A stretch of 64,000 bases of DNA from an uncultured Lachnospiraceae bacterium (GCA_902775555.1 CACYMQ010000005.1:62001-126000), one strand, 5' to 3'. Counted from the stretch's first letter, positions 32,943 through 43,213 are shown. Made by a program: numbers and translations. Notes: a model not told the origin generated them from the sequence alone.

Positions 32943-35900
32943 ATGAAGAGATACAGGAAAAAAGCATTGCATAGGTCTACGCGGAGAGATATCCGCGGTT
33001 CCTTTGGCCGGTTCTTTGCGATCTTTGCGATCATCGCGTTGGGCGTCGGCTTTTTTTCCGGTGTCCGGATCACAACACCTGCCATGGTCCATACGATGGA
33101 TGAGATGTTTAAGGAAAAGAATTTCTTCGATTATGATCTTGTATCAACACTGGGATGGGAAGAAGAGGATGTAAAGAAGATCCGGGAGATACCGGAGGTC
33201 CGGTCTGCCGAGGGATCGCTGCATTTTGACATCATCTGTCTTTTTGAAGAGGACAGGGAAGAGGTTTATAAGGCATATTCGCTTCCGGAGGATATCAATC
33301 TCCTGATCCTGCGTGAGGGCAGGCTTCCGGAAAATGACAGGGAGGTTCTGGTGGATAACTGGAACCGCAGCGGTCTGTCCCTCGGAGATACCCTCCGATT
33401 CGCACCGTCGAATCCGGAAGAGAATCTGGAACATTTCCGTGGAAAGGAATATAAGGTCGTAGGATTTGCGGATTCCTCCCTGTATATCAATTTCGAAAGA
33501 GGGACTACATCTCTGGGAAAGGGCATGGTGACAGGATTCCTTTATTTCACAAGGGATGCATTTGCAGACGATTATTATACGGATATCTATGTGGATCTGG
33601 ATTCGGAGGGCGAGATCTACTCGGAAGAATACGACAAGGGGATGGATGCCAGACGTTCAGCCTGGGAAACCGCGATACAGCAGGCAGCTGACGGGCGGTA
33701 TGACAGGATCTGTCAGGAAGCCACCGAAAAGCTGGAGGATGCAAAGAAGGAGCTGGAAGACGCGAAGGCGGAGAACGGGAAGAAACTCGCCGATGCGAAG
33801 AAGGAGCTGGAGGATGCGAAGGCGGAACTTGCCGACGTAAAGAAGGAACTGGAGGATGCGGATCAGGAATTAAAGGACTCCCGGAGAAAGATCGAGGATG
33901 GGGAGAAGCGCCTGAGGGACGGAAAAAAGGTACTGGACAGTTCCAAAAAACAGCTGGATGAGAATGCACCCGTATTGGAAAAGTCGGAGAAGGAACTGAC
34001 AGCAGCGAAAAAGAAGCTGGACGAGACCGGGCCAAAGCTGGCAGCGGCAAAAAAGAAGCTGGATCAGACGGAAAAGGAGCTGGATGGTGCGAAGACGGCA
34101 CTGGAGGCGGGAAAGGCGGAGCTGGATGCTGCGAAGGCGCTGCTTCCGAAGGAACAGTATGAAGCGGCACTGGCAGAGTATGAAAAGAAGCTTGCGGAAT
34201 ATAATGCCGGCAGGAAGGCCTTCGAGACCGGAAAGAAGGAGTATTCCGCCGGAGCGGCTGAGTATGCGAAGGGTCTGAAGGAGTATGAGGCCGGTTACGC
34301 TGCTTATACGGAAGGAAAAAAGGCATATGATGCCGGGATGCAAAAGTACCGGGATGGTCTGGCACAGTATGAGAGCAGCCGGCGGGAACTCGCCAACGGA
34401 CGGAGAAAACTGGAAGAGGGAGAACAAAAATACCGGGATGGCCTGAAGGAGTACGAGGACGGACTTGCAGAGTATGAGGACGGGCTTGCAGAGTATGAAG
34501 ACGGCCGAAAGGAATATGAAGAGAAGATACAGGAGGCGGAGGAGAAGATCGCCGACGGAGAAAGGGAACTGGCAGATGTAAAGAAACCGGACACATTTCT
34601 CATGGAACGGAACACAAATATCGGGTATGCCTGCTTTGATAATGATTCGAAGATCGTGGAACAGGTAGCCAGGGTCTTTCCCGTATTCTTCATCCTGGTT
34701 GCTGCGCTGGTCTGTATGACGACCATGACCCGGATGGTGGAGGAGCAGAGAGGACAGATCGGAATCCTGAAGGCGCTCGGATATTCCAACAGGGATATCA
34801 TGCGTAAGTTTACAACCTATTCCGGTACGGCATCCATGCTTGGATGTGTCATAGGTTACGCGGTGGGCATCGTTCTGTTCCCTTCGGTGATCTGGATCAC
34901 CTATCGCCTCATGTACATCCAGCTGGATCTGAAGCTTTTCTTTGACTGGAAGCTGGCACTTGTATCGGTGCTGGTATCGCTGCTCTGTTCGGTGGGGATC
35001 ACACTGCTCTCCTGCAGATACGAACTGTCGGAATCCGCAGCGGGTCTGATGCGGCCGAAGGCACCGAAGCCGGGGAAACGCGTGCTTCTTGAACGGATCA
35101 CATTTATATGGAACCGCCTGAAGTTCCTGCAGAAGGTATCCGTCCGGAATATCTTCCGGTACAAGGGACGCCTTCTTATGATGGTGGTGGGGATCGGAGG
35201 AAGTACGGCGCTGCTGCTTACCGGCTTCGGAATGAAGGATTCCATCGCCGGCTTTGCAGAGATGCAGTTTGAGGAGATCCAGGTTGCGGATGCGGAGGTT
35301 GTATTTAAGGAAGCTGAAGATACGGATCCGGATCTTCGCCTCTCGAAGCTGCTGCAGGAGACCGCCGAGGATCATATCAAGGTCTATGCAGGCTCATGGG
35401 ATCTGGTGGCAGGAAAAAGCGTAAAGAGTGTCAATCTGATCGTTCCGGAGAAGGGAAAGGACTTTACGAAATTCTTCCGTCTTTTTACCATGGAAGATGA
35501 AACGCTTTCGACTCCGGAGAAGGGAGAAGTCCTGATCAGTATTGCTCTTTCGGATCGACTGGGGATCAGCACCGGTCAGAAGATCCGCCTTCGGAGTGAT
35601 GACCTGGAAGAGAAGGAGGTTACGGTTACCGGTATCTTCCGAAGTCATGTCTATAATTATGTGATCGCGTCCCCGGAGGATTTTGAGAAGACCGTAAATA
35701 CGGCATATGTGCTCTTCCCGGAAGGGACGGATGTATATCAGGCCCAGGCGAAGCTGGCGGAGAGCAAAGAGGTGAACTACATTACCCTGTACAAGGATCT
35801 GAAGGAGCGGATGTCCAAAATGATGTCCAGTCTGGATTACATCGTTTTGATCGTCGTCCTTTCCGCAGCGGGGCTGGCCTTCGTAGTTCTGTATAACCTG

Positions 35901-36233
35901 ACCAATATCAATATCACGGAGAGGATCCGTGAGATCGCCACCATTAAGGTCCTTGGGTTTTACCCGGGCGAGACGGCCCAGTATGTGTTCCGGGAGAACT
36001 ATCTTCTGACCTTCTTCGGGATGCTGGCGGGACTTGGCCTCGGGATCCTGCTGCACAGATATGTCATGTCCCAGATCATCGTTGACATGGTATATTTCAA
36101 TACACATATCAAAGGGATGAGCTATATTTACAGTATCGCCCTTTCCTTTGTATTTACCTTCCTCGTCAGCCTGATGATGCGTATCAAGCTGGAACGGATC
36201 GACATGGCGGAATCCCTGAAATCCGTGGAGTGA
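32943..36233 (+). CDS. giant FtsX-type ABC permease with extracellular coiled coil
   Basis: A 1096-residue permease. After the first membrane helix (about 22-44) comes an outside domain (to ~240) and then roughly 300 residues of Lys/Glu/Ala-rich coiled coil (about 250-545), including exact or near-exact repeats such as EDAKKELEDAKAE and YEDGLAEYEDGLAEYEDG. An FtsX block follows (MVEEQRGQIGILKALGYSNR), then a second outside domain and the C-terminal FtsX block (ITERIREIATIKVLGFYPGE). Such coiled-coil permeases recur in gut Clostridia, but the cargo or sensing role is not established. The repeat DNA in 33720-34590 is a likely site of length change between strains. Confidence 0.9.
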   Translation: MKRYRKKALHRSTRRDIRGSFGRFFAIFAIIALGVGFFSGVRITTPAMVHTMDEMFKEKNFFDYDLVSTLGWEEEDVKKIREIPEVRSAEGSLHFDIICLFEEDREEVYKAYSLPEDINLLILREGRLPENDREVLVDNWNRSGLSLGDTLRFAPSNPEENLEHFRGKEYKVVGFADSSLYINFERGTTSLGKGMVTGFLYFTRDAFADDYYTDIYVDLDSEGEIYSEEYDKGMDARRSAWETAIQQAADGRYDRICQEATEKLEDAKKELEDAKAENGKKLADAKKELEDAKAELADVKKELEDADQELKDSRRKIEDGEKRLRDGKKVLDSSKKQLDENAPVLEKSEKELTAAKKKLDETGPKLAAAKKKLDQTEKELDGAKTALEAGKAELDAAKALLPKEQYEAALAEYEKKLAEYNAGRKAFETGKKEYSAGAAEYAKGLKEYEAGYAAYTEGKKAYDAGMQKYRDGLAQYESSRRELANGRRKLEEGEQKYRDGLKEYEDGLAEYEDGLAEYEDGRKEYEEKIQEAEEKIADGERELADVKKPDTFLMERNTNIGYACFDNDSKIVEQVARVFPVFFILVAALVCMTTMTRMVEEQRGQIGILKALGYSNRDIMRKFTTYSGTASMLGCVIGYAVGIVLFPSVIWITYRLMYIQLDLKLFFDWKLALVSVLVSLLCSVGITLLSCRYELSESAAGLMRPKAPKPGKRVLLERITFIWNRLKFLQKVSVRNIFRYKGRLLMMVVGIGGSTALLLTGFGMKDSIAGFAEMQFEEIQVADAEVVFKEAEDTDPDLRLSKLLQETAEDHIKVYAGSWDLVAGKSVKSVNLIVPEKGKDFTKFFRLFTMEDETLSTPEKGEVLISIALSDRLGISTGQKIRLRSDDLEEKEVTVTGIFRSHVYNYVIASPEDFEKTVNTAYVLFPEGTDVYQAQAKLAESKEVNYITLYKDLKERMSKMMSSLDYIVLIVVLSAAGLAFVVLYNLTNINITERIREIATIKVLGFYPGETAQYVFRENYLLTFFGMLAGLGLGILLHRYVMSQIIVDMVYFNTHIKGMSYIYSIALSFVFTFLVSLMMRIKLERIDMAESLKSVE

Positions 36234-36346
36234 TACGGGGTAAGCCCGGATGGGAAGAAGGAAATGTGCTCCGGGGGTGTTTCGGATAAAAAGCGGTTGC
36301 ATTTTCCGGAGAAAAGAAGTAAAGTAGTATCTGGTGGGTTTTCTCA

Positions 36347-36385
36347 CTTTAATGCGTTAAAGCGACAGGCAGATTTTTCTATAAA
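36347..36385 (+). promoter_or_regulatory. dyad and possible promoter of the PaaK-like gene
   Basis: CTTTAA-TGCG-TTAAAG is a perfect 6-bp dyad (36347-36362). Its right arm doubles as a weak -35 (TTAAAG), 17 bases before TATAAA (36380-36385). A regulator on the dyad would cover the -35. Confidence 0.4.
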
Positions 36386-36412
36386 TCGTTGAAAAAGAAA
36401 AGGAGCAGTAAG

Positions 36413-37723
36413 ATGAAGAAGTATTTCCAACCCGAGATCGAGACCATGCCGGTCGAGGAGATCAAGAAACTGCAGTCGGAGCGCCTGGTTAAGCAGGTAG
36501 CATACGTGTATGAGCATAACAAATATTACAGAAAGTTGATGGAAGAGAAGGGTGTGACGCCTGCGGATATTCAGGGACTGGATGATCTTAAGAAGCTGCC
36601 GTTCCTGACCAAGAATGATCTGAGAGAAGCATATCCGTACGGACTTCTGTCCTGCCCGACCAGGGACTGTGTGCGGATCCAGTCCACCAGCGGAACCACG
36701 GGACGTCGTGTGGTTGCATTCTATACACAGCACGATCTGGATCTCTGGGAGGACTGCTGTGCAAGAGCCATCGTGGCTGCCGGTGGGACCCCGGATGATG
36801 TGGTTCAGGTCTGCTACGGCTACGGTCTTTTCACCGGCGGACCGGGACTTCATGGCGGCTCCCATAAGGTGGGAAGCCTTACGATCCCCATGTCCTCCGG
36901 GAATACAGAGCGTCAGATCCAGTTCATGCGTGATCTGGATACCACCATCCTCTGCTGTACGCCTTCCTATGCCGCATATCTGGCAGAGCGTCTCTATGAA
37001 ATGGGCTGCACCAAGGATGATATCCGTCTGAAGGCCGGTATCTTCGGGGCAGAACCCTGGACCGAGGAGATGCGTCATGAGATCGAAAGCAAGCTGGGGA
37101 TCAAGGCGTATGATATTTACGGTCTGACCGAGATCTCCGGACCGGGTGTGTCCTTCGAATGTGAAGAACAAAACGGTATGCACATCAATGAGGATCATTT
37201 CATTGCCGAGATCATTGATCCGGAGACCGGTGAGGTCCTTCCGGAAGGAGAGGAAGGAGAGCTTGTATTCTCCAGCATCACCAAGGAAGCATTCCCGCTG
37301 CTTCGTTACAGAACCCGCGATCTCTGCGTACTGTCCAGAAAGAAATGTTCCTGCGGACGTACCCATATCAAGATGTGTAAGCCGAAGGGACGCAGTGATG
37401 ATATGCTCATCATCCGCGGCGTCAATGTCTTCCCGTCACAGATCGAGACCGTTCTTCTGAAGGAAGGCTATACACCGAACTATCAGATCCTTGTAGACCG
37501 TATCGGAAATGAGGATACCTTCGAGATCAATGTGGAACTGACGCAGGAGCAGTTTGCCAAGCTGCAGGATGACGATTATGCAAAGGCAGAGAAGAAGCTT
37601 GTATCCGCTATGGTCGGCATGCTCGGTATCCGCCCGAGAGTACACCTGCTTGCACCGCACTCCGTAGTCCGCAGCGAGGGCAAGGCAGTTCGTGTAGTCG
37701 ATAAGAGAAAGCTTCATGATTAA
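36413..37723 (+). CDS. phenylacetate-CoA ligase family protein
   Basis: A 436-residue AMP-forming ligase of the PaaK family, which makes aryl-acetyl-CoA from an aromatic acid, ATP and CoA. Motifs: STSGTTGRRVVAFYTQHDL, FGAEPWTEEMRHEIE, YDIYGLTEISGPG and LRYRTRDLC, plus a C-terminal domain with RGVNVFPSQIE. The ATG at 36413 has AAAAGGAG at good spacing. No other phenylacetate or aromatic-acid gene is nearby. In anaerobic Clostridia this family also handles indole-acetate and aryl-propionate type acids, so the substrate is open. It is monocistronic between a dyad and a strong terminator. Confidence 0.9.
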   Translation: MKKYFQPEIETMPVEEIKKLQSERLVKQVAYVYEHNKYYRKLMEEKGVTPADIQGLDDLKKLPFLTKNDLREAYPYGLLSCPTRDCVRIQSTSGTTGRRVVAFYTQHDLDLWEDCCARAIVAAGGTPDDVVQVCYGYGLFTGGPGLHGGSHKVGSLTIPMSSGNTERQIQFMRDLDTTILCCTPSYAAYLAERLYEMGCTKDDIRLKAGIFGAEPWTEEMRHEIESKLGIKAYDIYGLTEISGPGVSFECEEQNGMHINEDHFIAEIIDPETGEVLPEGEEGELVFSSITKEAFPLLRYRTRDLCVLSRKKCSCGRTHIKMCKPKGRSDDMLIIRGVNVFPSQIETVLLKEGYTPNYQILVDRIGNEDTFEINVELTQEQFAKLQDDDYAKAEKKLVSAMVGMLGIRPRVHLLAPHSVVRSEGKAVRVVDKRKLHD

Positions 37724-37747
37724 GATCTGAATGAAGAGATAAATGAT

Positions 37748-37803
37748 AAAATGAACCGGTTCCGGCTGTCGGGAAGGACAGTCGGAACCGGCTCATTTTT
37801 TTT
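37748..37803. terminator. strong bidirectional terminator
   Basis: A stem of about 21 pairs (AAAATGA and ACCGGTTCCGG-CTGTC on the left) closes a GGGAAG loop and has A- and T-runs on both sides. It serves the PaaK-like gene (+) and the VWA lipoprotein gene (-), which converge here. Confidence 0.92.
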
Positions 37804-37837
37804 ATTCTTTCTTTATCCTCTCTTTATCTGTCAGGTC

Positions 37838-39616
37838 CTACTCAGAGGTCTTCTTTACGAGATAGAGGAACTCTGTCTTATATTCATCATCCATGACACC
37901 CGGAAGAACCTTCAGACGGTCATAGATACCCTGATAACTTGCGGTACCCTTATATTCGGAACCGCGGATCAGCATTCCGTATTCCGCAACACCTGCAGCG
38001 AAGGAGGTATCGGGATCCATTTCCTCTTTCAGCATGTCCTTTGTTACGGGATAGGTGAGGAGCTGGCTCTTCTCTGCATCCGGATCCTTGTAGCGGATAT
38101 TGACTGCAAGAAGCTCATCTGCTGCGGTCTCTGCTTTCTGCGTATCATTTGATGCTTCGGTCTTGTCATTTCCGTACCGGCTGTCTACCTGGGGAATCTG
38201 ATAATCGGAGTCTGCGGGAACGATCTCGTAGAGTACGGTCACGGTCTGTCCGGAGCCTACCTCACCGCCGTCCTTCTTATCATTTGCGAAGTCCTCGGCT
38301 GCCATTTCCCGGTTTTCATAGCCGACCAGACGATAGCCCTTAACCAGATCCTTATTGAATTCCACCTGGAATTTTACATCCTTGGCAACTGTGTAAAGTG
38401 TGGACCACATTTCCTCCTTTAATACGCGGGAGGCTTCTTTCGTGCAGTCGATGTAGGAGTAATTTCCGTTTCCGTAATCAGCCAGTGCTTCCATCTTGCT
38501 GTCCTGATAGTTGCCGGAGCCGAAACCGAGGCAGGAGAGGAAGACACCGGTTTCTCTCTTCTTTTCAACGAGACTGATCAGATCTGCCTCAGAGGAAGCG
38601 CCCACATTCAGGTCACCGTCGGTGGCAAGGATGATGCGGTTGTTGCCGTCCTTCTTAAAATACTTCTCGGCGATCTCATATGCTTTCAGGATGCCGCCTT
38701 CTCCGTTTGTGCTTCCGTAAGCCTCAAGTGAATTTACGGCTGCTTTGATCCTTTCTTCATCCGTTCCCTTCGCACCTTCCAGTACGACTTCCGAAGAACC
38801 GGCGTAGGTTACGATGGATACGGTGTCCTCGGCTGTCAGATTATCAGCCAGCATGCTGAAGGCTTTCTGTGCCAGAGGAAGTTTGTTGGAGTCGAACATG
38901 GATCCGGAGGTGTCGATCAGGAAAACGATGTTGGATCCGTTCTTGGGAGCGATCTCTTCCGCCTTTACTCCGACTCTGAGGAGGAGAGTGTCCTTGTTCC
39001 AGGGGCAGTGGGTCAGGGCGGTGGTGACACCGAACTTGTTCCCGTCTTCCGGCTTTGCGTAATCATAATGGAAATAGTTGATCAGTTCCTCCACGCGGAT
39101 GGCGGAGTCGCTGATGCCGTAGCCGTCATTCTCGAAGATCCTGCGCCGGAGACTGGTATAGGATGCGGTATCCACATCGGCTCCGAAGGTGGAGAAGGGG
39201 CTTGTGGATACGGACAGAAAACCGGATTCCTTGATATTATTATAGCTTTCGGTGTTCCAGTCCACCGGATCGGCTACTACAGGCGGCATATAATCACCGG
39301 AAGGGGCTCCGGCTGTATCCTCACATGCTTCTGCCATGACCGTCTGGCTGTTCGTGCCCCGCGTATTACCGGCGCCTTTAAAGAAAAGACTGTTATCGGT
39401 TTCATCGTAAACATAGAGTCCGTCGTAGGAGGAACCTGCCAGTGCGATCCGGTTTTCGATCTCGGCATCTGTATAAACCCTGGCGGGAGGATTTTGTCCT
39501 TCGATCTTCTCCGTTGTTCCTTCGGCCGGTGAACCGCATCCGCTGAGGAGCATGCAGGAAGTGAGCAGAAGTGCTGCGCCTTTGGTCATTTTCTTCTTCA
39601 TTGTTCTTTTCATCAT
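37838..39616 (-). CDS. VWA-domain lipoprotein (YfbK-like)
   Basis: A 592-residue lipoprotein. A basic start and signal end in the lipobox LLSGCG (Cys near residue 28). A YfbK-type N-terminal region (FSTFGADVDTASYTSLRR) precedes a von Willebrand A domain with the MIDAS motif FLIDTSGSMFDSNKLPLAQ, and a C-terminal DUF3520-like region follows. These proteins sit on the outer face of the membrane; their partner is unknown. The ATG at 39616 has GGAGG ten bases upstream. The reading frame extends 16 codons further but without ATG. Confidence 0.9.
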   Translation of the reverse strand: MMKRTMKKKMTKGAALLLTSCMLLSGCGSPAEGTTEKIEGQNPPARVYTDAEIENRIALAGSSYDGLYVYDETDNSLFFKGAGNTRGTNSQTVMAEACEDTAGAPSGDYMPPVVADPVDWNTESYNNIKESGFLSVSTSPFSTFGADVDTASYTSLRRRIFENDGYGISDSAIRVEELINYFHYDYAKPEDGNKFGVTTALTHCPWNKDTLLLRVGVKAEEIAPKNGSNIVFLIDTSGSMFDSNKLPLAQKAFSMLADNLTAEDTVSIVTYAGSSEVVLEGAKGTDEERIKAAVNSLEAYGSTNGEGGILKAYEIAEKYFKKDGNNRIILATDGDLNVGASSEADLISLVEKKRETGVFLSCLGFGSGNYQDSKMEALADYGNGNYSYIDCTKEASRVLKEEMWSTLYTVAKDVKFQVEFNKDLVKGYRLVGYENREMAAEDFANDKKDGGEVGSGQTVTVLYEIVPADSDYQIPQVDSRYGNDKTEASNDTQKAETAADELLAVNIRYKDPDAEKSQLLTYPVTKDMLKEEMDPDTSFAAGVAEYGMLIRGSEYKGTASYQGIYDRLKVLPGVMDDEYKTEFLYLVKKTSE

Positions 39617-39851
39617 ATTTATGGAACCTCCGTTTCTTTTTTTTCGATCAATGCTATTTTTCAATCAATGCTTTTTTTCAACCTGTTGCTATAGATACGA
39701 ACGTCAAAATGGTTTTTATGGGAATTCTTTATTTTTTTTCTAGTGTTTTTCTGATACAATATCATTTGTGCCTGAACACGCCCGAAAGAGGAGACCTCCG
39801 TACAGGGATCACATTTTACCGAACACCGGTTTTAGAAGGATTTTAGGACAA

Positions 39852-41564
39852 ATGAGTAAAAAAAAAGAAGAAGTAACCATAACCGCGGCTGACCGCCCGA
39901 TCTTAAAGAACAAGATCTATCTTTATATGACGGAATTCTTTGCGGGGATGTCCGTGATGGCGGTGGAACTCGGAGCCAGCCGGCTCCTGGCACCGTATTT
40001 TTCATCCTCCCAGATCGTCTGGACCATCATCATCGGAACCATTATGATCGCCATGGCTCTGGGAAATATCTATGGCGGACGGAAGGTGGATAAGAACCCG
40101 AATCCGGACCGGCTGTATGGGCGGATCATTTTCGCGGCAGTCTGGATCGCCCTGATCCCTGTGCTGGGGAAGTATATCATACTTGGGATCTCGGGACTTC
40201 TGGTCTTTACCATCAGTACCAACTTTCTTGTGATCGCGGCTTTTGCGGCATGCATGATCATTTTCGTATTCCCGCTGTTTTTGCTGGGAACCGTGACACC
40301 GTCCCTGGTGAAGTATACGGTCGACAGCCTGGATGACAGTGGGAAGATCGTAGGAAATCTCAATGCGTCAAATACCATCGGAAGCATCATCGGAACCTTC
40401 GTTCCTACATTTATCAGTATTCCGGCGGTAGGGACCTCCATCACATTTCTGATCTTCGCAGGGATCCTCCTGGCACTGTCCATCGTATATTTTGCCAGCA
40501 GCAGGGTCTTTGTAAAGAAGGTGCCGGTGGCTATGGTGATCTTTATCCTCTGCTGTGTCTTCGGACACGGGAGCAGCTTCGCCTTCTGGCAGAAGCACCT
40601 GACCGCGGAGGACGAGTCCATCTATAACTATCTGCAGGTTTCGGAGAATGAGAGACAGGTGGTCCTGTCCACAAATGTCCTCTTCGGGGTTCAGTCCGTA
40701 TACCGGAAGGAACGGGAACTGACCGGCATGTACTATGACTATGCCATGGCTGCCCCGTATATGGCGGGGATCTATGAGAAGGGCCGGCCGCTGGATGTGC
40801 TGATCCTCGGAATGGGAACCGGAACCTATGCGACGCAGTGCAGAAGATATTTCGGAGAAATGAATATCGAGGGTGTGGAGATCGACCAGAAGATCACGGA
40901 CCTTGCACATCAATATTTCGGACTGGAGGACTCCATCCCGGTGGCTACCTACGACGGGAGGGCGTATCTCAATTCCCTTTCTTCGGAGCATTGGAAGAAG
41001 GATTCTGCCTTCGGGACCGAGGACGGAAAATATGATGTGATCATGGTAGATGCGTATCAGGATATCACCATTCCCTTTCAGATGTCGACGGTGGAATTCT
41101 TCACCATGGTGAAGGATCATCTCAGGACCGACGGAGTGATGGTGGTCAATATGAATATGAGGGGGACCGACACGACAGGCTTCGGAGAAGGCAGTGATGC
41201 GCGGGAAGCAAATCTGACCGACTATCTGGCGGATACGATCCGTCATGTCTTTCCGGAGGTGGTTTCCGCCGAGGTGGTCGGATCTACCAACCGGGAGCTT
41301 TTTGCGGCAGCCGATGCGGGGCTGATGGAACGTTTTCAGAAGAACCGGGGGCTCGAAAAGGATAAAGAACTCTCGGAGATGATGGATCGTGTGGACAGCG
41401 GCCTTTCCGCCTATGTCGCCGGAGATCATATCATGACGGATGATAAGGCACCGGTGGAGCTTCTGGGAATGGAAGTGATCGATGAGATCATCCGGGATGA
41501 GGTTGCATATTATAAAAGGATCTATGAGGAAGAGGGTCTTTCGGGACTGCTGAACAGTATTTAG
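39852..41564 (+). CDS. membrane-fused spermidine-synthase-like protein
   Basis: A 570-residue protein with about seven or eight membrane helices in residues 20-245 and a C-terminal Rossmann methyltransferase-fold domain (about 270-520). The N-terminal ELGASRLLAPYFSSSQIVWT and the cofactor motif DVLILGMGTGTYA, IEGVEIDQKI and DVIMVDAYQD fit the fused MFS/spermidine-synthase family. True aminopropyl transfer is not shown for most of these. The ATG at 39852 is preferred; the longer GTG frame has no ribosome site. The final residue run after 545 is acidic and helical. Confidence 0.85.
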   Translation: MSKKKEEVTITAADRPILKNKIYLYMTEFFAGMSVMAVELGASRLLAPYFSSSQIVWTIIIGTIMIAMALGNIYGGRKVDKNPNPDRLYGRIIFAAVWIALIPVLGKYIILGISGLLVFTISTNFLVIAAFAACMIIFVFPLFLLGTVTPSLVKYTVDSLDDSGKIVGNLNASNTIGSIIGTFVPTFISIPAVGTSITFLIFAGILLALSIVYFASSRVFVKKVPVAMVIFILCCVFGHGSSFAFWQKHLTAEDESIYNYLQVSENERQVVLSTNVLFGVQSVYRKERELTGMYYDYAMAAPYMAGIYEKGRPLDVLILGMGTGTYATQCRRYFGEMNIEGVEIDQKITDLAHQYFGLEDSIPVATYDGRAYLNSLSSEHWKKDSAFGTEDGKYDVIMVDAYQDITIPFQMSTVEFFTMVKDHLRTDGVMVVNMNMRGTDTTGFGEGSDAREANLTDYLADTIRHVFPEVVSAEVVGSTNRELFAAADAGLMERFQKNRGLEKDKELSEMMDRVDSGLSAYVAGDHIMTDDKAPVELLGMEVIDEIIRDEVAYYKRIYEEEGLSGLLNSI

Positions 41565-41598
41565 TAATCCTGTTTTGAACCGGGAAGGGATGAGAACT

Positions 41599-43158
41599 AT
41601 GCGCTATCTGGTGAGTGGCAGACGGGCGGCAGAGATCGACCGTTATACGATAGATGAGATCGGAGTTCCACAGCTCGTTCTGATGGAGCGGGCAGCGCTT
41701 GCGGTGGCGGAAAAGACCGCTTCACTGATCAGGGAACCGGAACGCGAGCGGATCCTTGTGGTGGCGGAGAGCGGAAATAACGGCGGAGACGGTGTGGCTG
41801 CAGCCAGGATCCTGCACCAGAGAGGATACCGGGTGGAGATCCGGACGCTGAACGGGATATCCGGACAAACGGATGCCTACAGGAAACAGGTGGAGCTGGC
41901 AAAGAAGGCCGGCGTCCCATTTGCGGATGATCTTCCCGGGGCAGAAGGTGAAGCCGGGAGTTACCGCGTGATCGTGGATGCCATCTTCGGAGTGGGACTG
42001 ACAAGGGATGTGACCGGAGTCCAGGCAGAGGCGGTTACATGGATGAATCGGAGGAAGGAAGAGGGGGCCTGTATTCTGGCCGTTGATATTCCGTCGGGTA
42101 TTTCCTCGGAAACGGGAGAGATCCTCGGTACGGCAGTCCGTGCAGATCATACGGTCACCTTCGGATATGAGAAGATCGGAATGCGGTTCGCAAAAGAACA
42201 GTGCGGAGCGGTGACGGTTGCGGAGATCGGATTCTATCTCCCCCAAAAGTCCGCGAGCGATACGGAAGGCATCTATTATACCTATGACCCTGCGGATGTA
42301 AGTCGACTGCTTCCGACACGGAGCGCAGGCGGAAATAAAGGGAGCTTCGGGCACGTGCTTGTGGTGGCGGGTTCGGAGGATATAGGAGGTGCTTCCTATC
42401 TGGCCGCAGCAGCGGCATACAGGACCGGATGCGGACTCGTGAAGGTCCTGACACATGAGAATAACAGGGGGATGCTTCAGCAGCTGCTCCCGGAAGCGGT
42501 GCTGCAGACCTATGGTGGCACAGGAGATGAAGGAGAGGAGGATCTGCCTGCAAAGAAGGAACTGGGTTGGGCAGATGTGATCGTCCTGGGTCCGGGACTC
42601 GGACAGTCGGAAACGGCACTCCGGATGACCGGACGGATCCTTCGGGAGGCGGACTGTCCGGTGATCGCGGATGCGGATGCCATCAATCTGCTTGCGGAGC
42701 ATACGGAAATCCTTATGGAAACCGCAGGAAGAAGACCGCTCATCCTGACCCCGCATATGCTGGAAATGACACGGCTTGTCGAAAGAAGCGGACATCCTTC
42801 AGGAGAGAGGCTGGAGGAGCTGAAGAGGGACCGGATACGGATCTCGGAAGAAACAGCGGGGAGATACGGGGCAACGATCGTTCTGAAGGACGCATGTACC
42901 TTTGTAACGGACGGATCGGACGGGTATCTCAATTCCTCCGGAAATGACGCTATGGCAAAGGGAGGAAGCGGAGATGTACTGACCGGTGTGATCGCAGGTC
43001 TGATCGCACAGGGGACCGACCCTTCCGGGGCGGCACGTCTGGGGGTATACATCCACGGGCTTGCAGGAGATGCGGCCAGGGAGAGGCTCGGGGCATACAG
43101 CGTGATCGCCGGGGATCTTCTGGACGCGATACCGGACGCGATGAGAATAAAGAGTTGA
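41599..43158 (+). CDS. nnr: bifunctional NAD(P)H-hydrate epimerase/dehydratase
   Basis: A 519-residue repair enzyme for hydrated NAD(P)H. The N-terminal YjeF_N epimerase domain has AESGNNGGDGVAAARIL and VDAIFGVGLTRDVTG. The C-terminal ribokinase-like dehydratase domain has SAGGNKGSFGHVLVVAGSED, VIADADAINLL, ILTPHMLEM and GGSGDVLTGVIAGLIAQG. Both halves look complete. The ATG at 41599 is chosen from GGAAGGG spacing. It lies in the usual Firmicutes pairing with alr, 55 bases upstream. Confidence 0.93.
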   Translation: MRYLVSGRRAAEIDRYTIDEIGVPQLVLMERAALAVAEKTASLIREPERERILVVAESGNNGGDGVAAARILHQRGYRVEIRTLNGISGQTDAYRKQVELAKKAGVPFADDLPGAEGEAGSYRVIVDAIFGVGLTRDVTGVQAEAVTWMNRRKEEGACILAVDIPSGISSETGEILGTAVRADHTVTFGYEKIGMRFAKEQCGAVTVAEIGFYLPQKSASDTEGIYYTYDPADVSRLLPTRSAGGNKGSFGHVLVVAGSEDIGGASYLAAAAAYRTGCGLVKVLTHENNRGMLQQLLPEAVLQTYGGTGDEGEEDLPAKKELGWADVIVLGPGLGQSETALRMTGRILREADCPVIADADAINLLAEHTEILMETAGRRPLILTPHMLEMTRLVERSGHPSGERLEELKRDRIRISEETAGRYGATIVLKDACTFVTDGSDGYLNSSGNDAMAKGGSGDVLTGVIAGLIAQGTDPSGAARLGVYIHGLAGDAARERLGAYSVIAGDLLDAIPDAMRIKS

Positions 43159-43213
43159 ACGAAATAAACTGAATGAACGGAAAAAGGCTTATGACAGGGA
43201 GGAAAAAAGGACG

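Noticed and set aside
33547-34596. Proline/serine-rich minus-strand frame
   Set aside because: It is the reverse of the Lys/Glu coiled-coil codons (GAA/AAG reversed give TTC/CTT) in the FtsX permease.
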